The position numbers and the translations under genes were made by a program. This document shows, piece after piece, positions 18,450 through 27,180 of a stretch of 64,000 bases of DNA. The stretch covers positions 32,720 through 96,719 of the forward strand of contig CAZITX010000006.1 in NCBI GenBank assembly GCA_964542305.1, written 5' to 3'. The notes under the pieces are model-generated. The model had not been told where the DNA came from. It did no database searches and was given only the letters and a program-made list of their open reading frames with translations. Position 1 is the stretch's first letter, and each line of letters begins with the position of its first letter. The DNA is from DMER64 sp964542305 (GTDB lineage Bacteria; Bacteroidota; Bacteroidia; Bacteroidales; UBA932).

Positions 18450-21400
18450 AATACAGACATTTGATCCTGACATTGATCTCCTTCACATTACTTGCTCAAT
18501 GTGTTAAAGTCAGTGAATTGGATGACAATGCCCACATTTCTTCCTGCGGGATCACCGCAGTATCTCCACAGGCAGTAATCTTTGATACACCTTTGGTAGA
18601 GGGGGATCAGATCACCCTCCCTATGAATTACGGAAAATACGAATTCCCTGTAACCGTTACCCTGGATATAAAAACAGCGCAGAAGATCGATAAGATCCTG
18701 GGTATGGACGAAGGCAACACCCTTATTTTTGAAAATGAAGGGATCGTACGCAAGATCCACCTCATAGCCCTGAGCGGTGTGGTACATACATACGAAGTAC
18801 GTATTGAAGTGGCTCCCCGTAGCGACCTGGCCTCTATTTCTGCTGTTACATTGCAGGAATATACCCCGGATAATTTTTTACTTGCCCGGGAAGTTGTAAT
18901 AGATCTTGTTGAAAACCAGGTGGTCATTTATGCCATAAAGGAACAGTCATTACCTTTAAATGTAACACTGCAGATGGAACTCAGCCCGGGAGCTCACCTG
19001 GACGATCAGCAGGCAGTGAAGACATTTACTATAAATGACTACGATACCGCTATCCCGTTCACCGTTACCGCTGAAAGTGGCAAAGAAGAAATATGGTCCG
19101 TAATCTTAGCCGGTATAACAACAGTAGAAGATCTTTCTCAGACTCAACCCGATGTTTGGGAACGGATGGTACCTGTGGGACCTTACACGGTTACCTTGCA
19201 AAATGAAAGACCGGTGGTAGTAAATATCCGTGCCGATGCTTCCGCCGGAAAACTTATTGTCTGCGTGCGTGAACAAGGAACGGCATTCCCCTGGAATGTT
19301 TCCCTGAATTATGGTCTGCAACCATACGTATTGCCTGTGAAGATTGTACCGGGAGATGTTTTCACTGTTTCCGGATGGGAAGAAACACACAGGTTCTACC
19401 TTATGGATGTATTGTCTTTGCAGGCCCGTGTATGGGACCTGATCTGGGAAAGGTGGTTGAATCCGGAAAACAAAGTGTTGTCTTTTGATGTTCTGGAATA
19501 CAAATCGGCACAAGATCAGATGGAACTGGGAGATCCTGTGATAGATACCCTGACAAGGGAAGTAAGTATCCCCATGATATCCGGAAATGACTTTCCGCTG
19601 GAGATCACTTCTTATGATATAACGGTCTCTGACAGCGCCACCTGTCAAATTCCCGGACAACTATTTTTTGAATCATACAAAAGCGTACTTCCTTTTACCG
19701 TTACCTCCCAGTCCGGTAATGAAAAACAATGGGTACTGAAAATAGAACCCTGGTTCAGTACAAGTACAGATATTCTGTCTTTTACAGCGGAAAATTACCA
19801 CTCGGAACAAAACCTGGTACAGCTGGAATCCCCGGAGGCCACTATTGATACAGAAAACAAAACCCTTACACTGGTGATAAAAGCCGGGTACGATTTTCCT
19901 TTTTCCATAGACAGTTATGGATTGGTACTATCCGAAAACGCAGTACTACAGGAAGATTATTCACAAGGAATCGTGTTTAGTACGATCGATCAGGCTGTTC
20001 CTTTAACTGTTGTAGCTGAAAGCGGCGATACCGCACAATGGACGCTGCAGTTGGTGGATGAACGTACCGAAAACCTGGAGGCATTGGTACTTGATTATCG
20101 CATAGTAAGTTACCAGGGAACCACTGAAACGGCAAACAACATGGTCCTGGAAGAGTGGGGTGTCGTGGATACGATCAACCGTACCGTTTCACTGATCATC
20201 AATGACTGGTCCTCCAAGATGCCCGTTACCGTTGAAGGGATCATGAGCATTTCCAAAAACGCGACCCTGGAAGGCACCGTTGTCAATGATTGTGAACATC
20301 AAATTGTCTTCCATACAGTTGATGAAACATTTGAATTTACTGTTACATCTGAAAGCCGCACCAATACAACTACGTGGACCCTATTACTGGAAGATCGTTC
20401 TCCCGCCAGGAGTTCAGAGGCGGAAGTAACCGGCTTTATCACGGGCAACCCTTCATCGGGTTTTGTATTTGATAAAAAATACCTGGAATCCGGTCCCGGT
20501 ACCATAACCATACTGGTAAGCGAAAGACCTTCCCCTGGAGCGCTGCTGGCCATCAAACCACAGATCACAGTTTCCCCTGAGGCAAGGCTTCAAGGGATTA
20601 CCTCCGGTGCTCCGCTTGCCTTATCCTTCACAGAACCTTATGTTTTCCGGGTAGTGGCCCAGGACGAATCCGTAAGGGAATGGCAGATACGCCTTATTTA
20701 TGCCCCACAGGTTTATAACAGCAGTTATGAAGAATGGGGTACCGTAGATGGCGTCCAGAATATTTTACCTTCCAACGGGAACGGATGGACAACCGGCAAT
20801 AATGCCCAGGTTATTGGTACAACAAGGATTACGGGAAATAACAGTCCATATGCCGCCCAAATGCTGACACAATTGAAAACCGTGAATTTGATCGTGATCA
20901 AGGTGACAAGCCTGGCTGCAGGTGCCGTTATGTTGGGCAAATTCAATTTCAGTATGGACGTGGAAGCCGTGTTGAATCCTACCAGTATGTCCGATTTCGG
21001 GATCCCGTTTACGGCGGATTCAAATCCCGTAGGTTTTGAAATTGATTACAACTACCAGTCCGGCGGTCAGCGGGTATATACCCAGGCCTACAAAGGGGCG
21101 TTCGGTATGCCGGCCTTTAAGGATCCGGTGAATGTCTCCGGTCCCGATAAAGCGGTAATAGCCACCGAAATCCATTATAGCGAAGGAAGTGAATGGGATT
21201 ACGATTTGAAAAACAGGCCTACACTGATAGCCGAAAGAGAGATCCTTACGGAAGGAACCGCAGGGTGGACCCGTTCCCGTCTGATTTTCAACAAGGTACC
21301 GGGCAAAGAACACCTTAAAATGACGCACCTGGTTGTGCGGATGTCTTCTTCCTATCAGGGAGACGAATTCAAGGGAGCCGACGGAAGCAAGTTGACCGTC

Positions 21401-21457
21401 GACAATTTCAAACTGATCTATTACATTCCCGGGGAGGAGGCCACAACATTGCAATAA
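18446..21457 (+). CDS. Large lipoprotein with DUF5018-like repeats and C-terminal PCMD-type domain
   Basis: 1003-residue predicted lipoprotein: short signal peptide with lipobox LAQC. The middle consists of at least four related beta-rich repeats of about 100-120 residues, each ending in a pattern like LPFTVTSQSGNEKQWVLKI / PLTVVAESGDTAQWTLQL. The C-terminal about 250 residues (NSSYEEWGTV...GNGWTTGNNA ... KLTVDNFKLIYY) fit the PCMD (putative carbohydrate metabolism) domain found in Bacteroidota outer-membrane proteins. Probably surface-exposed and carbohydrate-related (inference). It is translationally coupled to valS through a 4-bp overlap, an odd partner for a tRNA ligase. Confidence 0.75.
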   Translation: MKYRHLILTLISFTLLAQCVKVSELDDNAHISSCGITAVSPQAVIFDTPLVEGDQITLPMNYGKYEFPVTVTLDIKTAQKIDKILGMDEGNTLIFENEGIVRKIHLIALSGVVHTYEVRIEVAPRSDLASISAVTLQEYTPDNFLLAREVVIDLVENQVVIYAIKEQSLPLNVTLQMELSPGAHLDDQQAVKTFTINDYDTAIPFTVTAESGKEEIWSVILAGITTVEDLSQTQPDVWERMVPVGPYTVTLQNERPVVVNIRADASAGKLIVCVREQGTAFPWNVSLNYGLQPYVLPVKIVPGDVFTVSGWEETHRFYLMDVLSLQARVWDLIWERWLNPENKVLSFDVLEYKSAQDQMELGDPVIDTLTREVSIPMISGNDFPLEITSYDITVSDSATCQIPGQLFFESYKSVLPFTVTSQSGNEKQWVLKIEPWFSTSTDILSFTAENYHSEQNLVQLESPEATIDTENKTLTLVIKAGYDFPFSIDSYGLVLSENAVLQEDYSQGIVFSTIDQAVPLTVVAESGDTAQWTLQLVDERTENLEALVLDYRIVSYQGTTETANNMVLEEWGVVDTINRTVSLIINDWSSKMPVTVEGIMSISKNATLEGTVVNDCEHQIVFHTVDETFEFTVTSESRTNTTTWTLLLEDRSPARSSEAEVTGFITGNPSSGFVFDKKYLESGPGTITILVSERPSPGALLAIKPQITVSPEARLQGITSGAPLALSFTEPYVFRVVAQDESVREWQIRLIYAPQVYNSSYEEWGTVDGVQNILPSNGNGWTTGNNAQVIGTTRITGNNSPYAAQMLTQLKTVNLIVIKVTSLAAGAVMLGKFNFSMDVEAVLNPTSMSDFGIPFTADSNPVGFEIDYNYQSGGQRVYTQAYKGAFGMPAFKDPVNVSGPDKAVIATEIHYSEGSEWDYDLKNRPTLIAEREILTEGTAGWTRSRLIFNKVPGKEHLKMTHLVVRMSSSYQGDEFKGADGSKLTVDNFKLIYYIPGEEATTLQ

Positions 21458-21459
21458 TT

Positions 21460-21870
21460 ATGATGGAATATACTTCTAAAATAACTGTCAGGTATTACGA
21501 GACAGACCAAATGGGGGTGGTGCACCATTCCAATTACATCCGCTATTTTGAAACAGGACGTGAAGAAATGATGGAACATTACGGTGTTCCATATAAGGAA
21601 ACCGAATCGCGCGGTATCATCATGCCGGTGCATGCCGTTCACTGCGATTACATACATCCGGCACGTTACGGGGAAGTGTTGTCTGTAGAGACCCGTCTGG
21701 AAGAAATGCCCCGTTCACGCATTACATTCCGCTACAACATCTATAATCCGGAACAGGTACTTCTGGCCAAAGGGTATGTGACATTGGCTTTTGTAGATGT
21801 TTCCCGGGGAACACCGGTAAGAGCACCCCGTTTTCTGACGGAAGTATTGGAAAAATACATAAATTTGTAA
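21460..21870 (+). CDS. YbgC-like acyl-CoA thioesterase
   Basis: 136-residue hot-dog-fold thioesterase that hydrolyses acyl-CoA. The catalytic motif is clear near the N-terminus: YYETDQMGVVHHSNYIRYFE (catalytic Asp, HH and Tyr), followed by TGREEMMEHYG. Two adjacent ATG codons make the exact start uncertain by one residue. Begins 2 nt after the preceding lipoprotein gene. The chain-length preference is not predictable; in other bacteria such proteins work near the Tol-Pal or lipid machinery, but no tol genes are in this window. Confidence 0.88.
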   Translation: MMEYTSKITVRYYETDQMGVVHHSNYIRYFETGREEMMEHYGVPYKETESRGIIMPVHAVHCDYIHPARYGEVLSVETRLEEMPRSRITFRYNIYNPEQVLLAKGYVTLAFVDVSRGTPVRAPRFLTEVLEKYINL

Positions 21871-21887
21871 AACAAGACTAAAGGAAT

Positions 21888-22094
21888 ATGAGTAAATTAT
21901 TATTGTTCGGCACTCTGGGTGCCACCGAGATCATAATCATTGCTTTGATCGTTCTGCTTCTTTTCGGAGGCCGCAAGATACCCGAATTGATGAAAGGCAT
22001 AGGTAAAGGCGTAAAAAGTTTTAAAGACGGAGTCAAAGGCCTTGAAGACGATCTGAAAGAAGAAGAAAAAGATATTGACAAGGATCTGAAGTAA
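21888..22094 (+). CDS. tatA: Twin-arginine translocase subunit TatA
   Basis: 68-residue Tat component: one N-terminal membrane helix (about 10-26, TEIIIIALIVLLLFGG), the hinge GGRKIPELMKGIGKG, an amphipathic helix (VKSFKDGVKG) and an acidic/lysine-rich tail. It forms the protein-conducting oligomer for folded Tat substrates in the inner membrane. Directly followed by tatC (5 nt). No tatB is found, which fits Bacteroidota systems in which TatA serves both roles. Confidence 0.93.
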   Translation: MSKLLLFGTLGATEIIIIALIVLLLFGGRKIPELMKGIGKGVKSFKDGVKGLEDDLKEEEKDIDKDLK

Positions 22095-22099
22095 CAGCG

Positions 22100-22930
22100 G
22101 TGGCCGATTCTTCCCGGGATACGATTGAGATGACCTTTTGGGAACATCTGGATGAGTTTCGCAAGGTTTTGTTTCGCTCTGCAATTGCCTTAATTTTATT
22201 AATGGTAATTGTCTTTGTGAATAAAAATTTTGTATTTGAAACTGTCATATTTGCGCCCAGAACTTCCGATTTCATCCTTTACAGGTGGATGGAATCCCTT
22301 GCTGCATGGACCGGATTTTCTTCATTTTCACCGGACCCTTTTGAACTTCAGTTGCAAAACATAGAGCTGGCCGCACAATTCTTTACCCATATAAGCGTTT
22401 CTTTCAGCATAGCTTTTGTTCTGGCGACCCCGTTTCTGTTGTACCAATTATGGCTTTTTATAAGGCCGGCTTTGTATCCTACTGAAAAAAAATCCGTTGT
22501 AGGAGCCTTTGCCTGGTGTTCGCTGCTATTCTTTTTGGGAGTTTTGGTGGGATACCTTTTTGTCTTTCCGTTGACGATTAATTTTTTAGGCAGCTACCAG
22601 GTTAGTGAACTGGTGGAAAACCAGATCACCCTGCAATCCTATATTCACATGTTCACCTGGCTGGTGATCATTATGGGGATCGTATTTGAAATGCCGGTTT
22701 TGTTACGTGTTTTATCACGGATTGGGGTCATATCCAAGGAACTGCTGAAAAAATACAGAAAATACGCAATCGTTATTCTTTTGGTACTGGCTGCGATCAT
22801 AACACCAAGCGGGGATGCATTCACATTGTTCGTTGTAGCATTGCCCTTGTATCTTCTCTACGAAATAAGTATACTTGTATGTTACAGCAAGTCGGCAGAA
22901 GAAGAAGATGATGAAACCAGCAAAGCGTAA
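22100..22930 (+). CDS. tatC: Twin-arginine translocase subunit TatC
   Basis: 276-residue, six-helix inner-membrane receptor for twin-arginine signal peptides. Family landmarks: MTFWEHLDEFRKVLFRS at the N-terminus (conserved HLxELRxR-like segment), AFVLATPFLLYQLWLFIRPALYPTEKK in the first periplasmic loop and next helix, and FEMPVLLRVLSRIG. The start is a GTG at 22100, reading ADSSRDTIEM; no better ATG keeps the N-terminal helix. The 3' end overlaps the WG-repeat gene by about 23 bp. Confidence 0.94.
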   Translation: MADSSRDTIEMTFWEHLDEFRKVLFRSAIALILLMVIVFVNKNFVFETVIFAPRTSDFILYRWMESLAAWTGFSSFSPDPFELQLQNIELAAQFFTHISVSFSIAFVLATPFLLYQLWLFIRPALYPTEKKSVVGAFAWCSLLFFLGVLVGYLFVFPLTINFLGSYQVSELVENQITLQSYIHMFTWLVIIMGIVFEMPVLLRVLSRIGVISKELLKKYRKYAIVILLVLAAIITPSGDAFTLFVVALPLYLLYEISILVCYSKSAEEEDDETSKA

Positions 22931-24491
22931 ATCCTTTATTCTGATAACAGGCGGGATCGTTTTTTTGTGCCTGATCCTGTTCATTATTCCTTTTTTCTGG
23001 AAACAACCCGTTTTTTGGCTGTTAAAAAGCAATCTTTTCAACGGGTACAGGAAAGCCGGTCTTATTGCTCTTTACAATCCGGCTCCCCCTGACATTATAC
23101 GCGAACATGTTGATCTCTATAACGGAGGTTTCAAACCGCAAAATTTCCGGGCAGGTCCCGTATATATACCCGGCAAGGGATACAATTACATGGACTCGCT
23201 GGGATTGCTGATGACAAGTGATTTTTACCGTATGGCAGAACCTTTCTGTAACGGACTGGGCCGGGTGAATACGGAAACGGGTTACGGAATGCTCAATCAC
23301 AAAGGAAAATGGGTGCTTACTCCCCAATACGATACCATCATCCCTTTTGAACAGGTCCTGATAGTAAAACAGGAAAACCGGTACGGAGTTACCGGAGAGA
23401 AAGGCCGTTTTCTTATTCCCCTGCAGGAAGAAACAATTTCAACTGACTATAACAATTTTGCATTGCCTTTCTTGCTGGCTTACCGTAGAGACGGGTCGTT
23501 TTCCGTTATCCATCCAAAAGGAAAACCATCTGAGGCTGCCCCTTACGACAGTCTGGACATAAGGAACAACACCCTGTTCGTTCGCAGGAACAATTTCTGG
23601 GGCGTTTTGGACTATACGGGATCAGAGATAATACCCCTGATTTATGACCGGGTAGGTGTTTATAAGCCGGGCTTGTATACCGTTACCAGCAATGGTTTAC
23701 AGGGATTTCATCTTCCGGGCGAACCCACAGCGCTGATTCCTCCCCTATACGAGAAAGTGGATATATGCACTCCTGAGACCTACCGGGTCTTCAAGGATAA
23801 TCATTACGGATTGCTGGACAAGAAAGCGGCAATACTAATTGAACCGGTGTACGATACAATATATGCCCATCACGGGAAAGAGTGGATCGTTACAGGGGAT
23901 CACAACCGGTATGCCTTGCGCAACACAAATAATTTGTCGTTTCCTTCCGGATTTTATGAAATGATAGGTCCCTGCAGGGAAGGCATGACTGTCGTTCGTA
24001 ATGAGGACGGTTACGGGGTTTTGTCTGAAGACGGCGCCGTTACGGTAATACCTCAATACGATTCCATTCGCCATTACAGCAGCAACCTGGCGGTTGTGTA
24101 CCATAACCGGCAATACGGAGCCATTGACAAAACAGGAGCCTTTACCATACCGTTCTCACTGAAACTGGTGGAACTGTATGATTTTCACGACGGCATAGCT
24201 CTGGCTGCACAATTGAACCTGATGACAGCACGCATCAGAAAACAATACGGATTTATTGACAAAGATGGCAACACCGTGGTCCCGTTCATATACGAAGACG
24301 GGCATAAAGTCTTTTCCAACGGATTGGCAGGAATGCGCCTGAATGGTGCCTGGGGTTTCATAAACATTAAAGGGGAAAACATCATTCCATTCCTGTACGA
24401 TACCGTTACCCGGTTTTCAAACGGAATGTCACAGGCTGTTTACCACGGATCCATACATACTATTGACACACAAGGGAGAACCGTAGAATGA
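22908..24491 (+). CDS. Membrane-anchored WG-repeat protein
   Basis: About 528 residues: an N-terminal membrane helix (SFILITGGIVFLCLILFIIPFF) with a positively charged start, then a repetitive beta-rich ectodomain. WG-type repeats recur roughly every 50-60 residues (NTETGYGMLNHKGKWVLTPQYDTI, RNNFWGVLDYTGSEIIPLIYDRV, and at the end NGAWGFINIKGENIIPFLYD; each matches the xYGFIDxxGxxVIPxxYD pattern). Start is one of two ATGs at 22908/22911 inside the tatC end. WG repeats are thought to mediate protein contacts; the role here is unknown. Ends with a 4-bp overlap onto the ABC-F gene. Confidence 0.82.
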   Translation: MMKPAKRKSFILITGGIVFLCLILFIIPFFWKQPVFWLLKSNLFNGYRKAGLIALYNPAPPDIIREHVDLYNGGFKPQNFRAGPVYIPGKGYNYMDSLGLLMTSDFYRMAEPFCNGLGRVNTETGYGMLNHKGKWVLTPQYDTIIPFEQVLIVKQENRYGVTGEKGRFLIPLQEETISTDYNNFALPFLLAYRRDGSFSVIHPKGKPSEAAPYDSLDIRNNTLFVRRNNFWGVLDYTGSEIIPLIYDRVGVYKPGLYTVTSNGLQGFHLPGEPTALIPPLYEKVDICTPETYRVFKDNHYGLLDKKAAILIEPVYDTIYAHHGKEWIVTGDHNRYALRNTNNLSFPSGFYEMIGPCREGMTVVRNEDGYGVLSEDGAVTVIPQYDSIRHYSSNLAVVYHNRQYGAIDKTGAFTIPFSLKLVELYDFHDGIALAAQLNLMTARIRKQYGFIDKDGNTVVPFIYEDGHKVFSNGLAGMRLNGAWGFINIKGENIIPFLYDTVTRFSNGMSQAVYHGSIHTIDTQGRTVE

Positions 24492-26446
24492 TATCTCTGT
24501 CCAACATAACCGTTTCTTTTGCCCACCTGGACCTGCTATCGGATGTGTCTTTTGCACTGGGCCGGAGGGACAGGGTCGCTTTGGTGGGAAAAAACGGGGC
24601 CGGGAAATCCACATTGCTTAAGATAATGGCCGGGATACAGGAACCTTCCGCAGGCACCGTGGTACGTTCCACAGACCTGAAAATCGGTTACCTGCCCCAG
24701 CAAATGACACACGCCCGGAACAAATCGGTGCTGGAGGAAGCATTGACTGTTTTTGCAGCCGTTGAGAACCTTCGCCGGGAGACGGAAAGGATCACAAAAG
24801 ACCTTTCCCGGAGAGAAGATTACGATTCCAATGAGTACAAAAAACTTATGGTAGATCTGACCGAGGCAACCGACCGTCTGCACATCCTCTCTTCTGACAA
24901 TCCACGGGGAAATGCCGAGAAAACGCTTGTAGGCCTGGGATTTAAAGCCGGTGAACTGGACAGGTCCACCCGCACCTTTTCCGAGGGATGGAATATGCGC
25001 ATTGAGCTGGCAAAATTGTTGCTTTCGAGGCCTGATGTACTTTTGCTTGACGAGCCTACCAATCACCTGGACATAGAAAGCCTCCGGTGGCTGGAACAAT
25101 ACCTGGAATCCTTCCCCGGATCGTTACTTGTTATTTCGCACGACCGTACCTTTTTGGATAACGTTACCCAAAGGACCATTGAGATCTCGCTGGGCAAAAT
25201 ATTCGATTACAAAGCGCCTTATTCCCAGTACCTGGAATTGCGCAAAGAGCGTCTGGAACAACAAACGGCAGCCTGGGAAAACCAGCAGCGCACTATAGAA
25301 AAAACGGAAGAGTTCATTGCCCGCTTCCGATACAAACCCACCAAATCCAACCAGGTGCAAAGTCGCATCAAACAGTTGGAAAAGATGGAACGCATAGAAA
25401 TTGATCCGGTGGATAACGCGCGGATCCGCATATCTTTTCCTGAAGTTCCCCGTAGCGGAAAAATTGTATTCAAATGCCATAACGTAGCTGTGGGTTATGA
25501 TAAAGGTCCTATCTTTACGGGAACAGATATGGTAGTGGAAAGAGGAGAAAAAGTGGCTTTTGTAGGCAGGAACGGAGAAGGAAAGACTACCATGATGAAA
25601 TTGTTGACCGGACAAAAACAAGCCATTGAAGGCAAGTTTGAAACGGGGTACAACGTTCTTTTGGGATACTATGCACAGAACCAGGACGAATTGCTGGATG
25701 ACGGCCTGACAGTATACCAGACATTGGATGAAATTGCATTAGGGGATGTGCGTACCCGTTTGCGGGATATCCTGGCTTCATTTCTTTTCCGGGGAGAAGA
25801 CGTGGATAAGAAAACCGGGGTTTTGAGCGGCGGGGAACGGTCCCGCCTGGCAATGGCAAAATTAATGCTCCAGCCATACAATGTACTGGCACTGGACGAG
25901 CCTACCAACCATATGGATATCCGCTCGCGGGAAGTCATGAAAGAAGCCTTACGGCAATACAGCGGAACACTGATAGTAGTTTCCCACGACAGGACTTTCC
26001 TGGACGGCCTGGTAGACAAGATCTACGAATTCAGGGACGGGAAAGTAAAAGAACATTTGGGAGGGATCCGGGACTTTATGGAAAGAAGAAAGCTGGAAAC
26101 CCTCCGGGAACTGGAGGAAAGTACAACGGCAGAAGCCAATAACCGGGCAGGACAGGAAAATAGCGAAAAAGACGCCCAAACACTGTACCGGTTGAAAAAA
26201 GAAAGGGATAAAGCATTGCGCAAGCTCCAACAGAACGTGACCCGGTGCGAGAACCGGATTGAACAACACGAAAAAGGGCTGGCCATTATGGATGAAAAAT
26301 TATTGTCACCTCCGGCCGAAGGGTTTAGCACGGCTTTTTACCAGTTGTACGAAAAAGAAAAAAGAGCGTTGGATGAAGCCATGAAAGAATGGGAAAAAGC
26401 TCACAATGAATTAGATACATTTATTAAGACAGAAAAAGATGCTTGA
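24488..26446 (+). CDS. ABC-F family ATPase (Uup-like)
   Basis: 652-residue soluble protein with two ABC cassettes and no membrane segments, i.e. the ABC-F class that binds ribosomes or nucleic acid. Cassette 1: Walker A VGKNGAGKSTLLK and Walker B VLLLDEPTNHLD. Cassette 2: VGRNGEGKTTMMK, signature LSGGERSRLAMAKLM and ALDEPTNHMD. The linker between them (about 245-310, rich in charged residues) is the P-site-interaction motif region, and a C-terminal coiled coil (about 555-650) suggests the Uup branch. A resistance role cannot be excluded but housekeeping is more likely given the operon context. Overlaps rlmB by 8 bp. Confidence 0.88.
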   Translation: MISLSNITVSFAHLDLLSDVSFALGRRDRVALVGKNGAGKSTLLKIMAGIQEPSAGTVVRSTDLKIGYLPQQMTHARNKSVLEEALTVFAAVENLRRETERITKDLSRREDYDSNEYKKLMVDLTEATDRLHILSSDNPRGNAEKTLVGLGFKAGELDRSTRTFSEGWNMRIELAKLLLSRPDVLLLDEPTNHLDIESLRWLEQYLESFPGSLLVISHDRTFLDNVTQRTIEISLGKIFDYKAPYSQYLELRKERLEQQTAAWENQQRTIEKTEEFIARFRYKPTKSNQVQSRIKQLEKMERIEIDPVDNARIRISFPEVPRSGKIVFKCHNVAVGYDKGPIFTGTDMVVERGEKVAFVGRNGEGKTTMMKLLTGQKQAIEGKFETGYNVLLGYYAQNQDELLDDGLTVYQTLDEIALGDVRTRLRDILASFLFRGEDVDKKTGVLSGGERSRLAMAKLMLQPYNVLALDEPTNHMDIRSREVMKEALRQYSGTLIVVSHDRTFLDGLVDKIYEFRDGKVKEHLGGIRDFMERRKLETLRELEESTTAEANNRAGQENSEKDAQTLYRLKKERDKALRKLQQNVTRCENRIEQHEKGLAIMDEKLLSPPAEGFSTAFYQLYEKEKRALDEAMKEWEKAHNELDTFIKTEKDA

Positions 26447-27179
26447 AGACCGCATATATGGAATACACCCTGTACGGGAAGCCCTGATTGGAAATAAAAA
26501 GCTGGAAAAGATTCTGATACGAAAGGGAATGGAAAGTCCGGCCGCTGCAGAGATCACGGAACTGGCACGGCAGCAGAACGTTCCGGTTCAATACGTTCCC
26601 CAGGAAAAACTCAACCACCTGAGCGGAAAAGGGAACCACCAGGGGGTGGTGGCCGTATTGGCACAGTTGGATTACATTTCCCTGGAAGAAGCAGCGCAAG
26701 CTGCCTCGGCAAAAAGCAAATTTCCCACGGTACTGCTGCTGGACGGGGTTAGTGATGTGCGCAATTTCGGGGCGATAGCACGCACCTGTGAATGTGCAGG
26801 GGTAGGGGCCTTGATCCTGCCTGCCAAAGGCGGGGCCGCCGTCAACCAGGATGCCATAAAAACCTCGGCAGGGGCCTTGCTGCGCATTCCCACCTGCAAG
26901 GTGCCCAACCTGAAAACGGCCTTGTATTACCTGAAAGAGTCGGGTTATACCATAACAGGCACAGTTTCCGGGGCGGAACGTTCCATATACGATGCCGATT
27001 TTTGTCGTCCGGCCGCATTTGTTATGGGAGCTGAAGGAAAGGGAATTTCCGACGGTGTTATGCAATTGTGTGACCAGCTGGTTTCCATTCCGCAATTGGG
27101 GGAAATCGGGTCGCTTAATGTTTCTGCGGCTACTGCCATAGTATTGTTTGAAGCCGTAAGGCAACGTATCAATAAATGA
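26439..27179 (+). CDS. rlmB: 23S rRNA (guanosine-2'-O-)-methyltransferase RlmB
   Basis: 246-residue SPOUT methyltransferase that modifies a guanosine in domain V of 23S rRNA. N-terminal substrate-binding domain (YGIHPVREALIGNKKLEKIL) and C-terminal trefoil-knot domain with motif 1 DGVSDVRNFGAIARTCEC, motif 2 MGAEGKGIS and motif 3 IPQLGEIGSLNVSAATAI. All three motifs are intact. A second SPOUT enzyme lies nearby at 28640-29392 on the opposite strand; that one is more divergent. Confidence 0.92.
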   Translation: MLEDRIYGIHPVREALIGNKKLEKILIRKGMESPAAAEITELARQQNVPVQYVPQEKLNHLSGKGNHQGVVAVLAQLDYISLEEAAQAASAKSKFPTVLLLDGVSDVRNFGAIARTCECAGVGALILPAKGGAAVNQDAIKTSAGALLRIPTCKVPNLKTALYYLKESGYTITGTVSGAERSIYDADFCRPAAFVMGAEGKGISDGVMQLCDQLVSIPQLGEIGSLNVSAATAIVLFEAVRQRINK

Positions 27180-27180
27180 A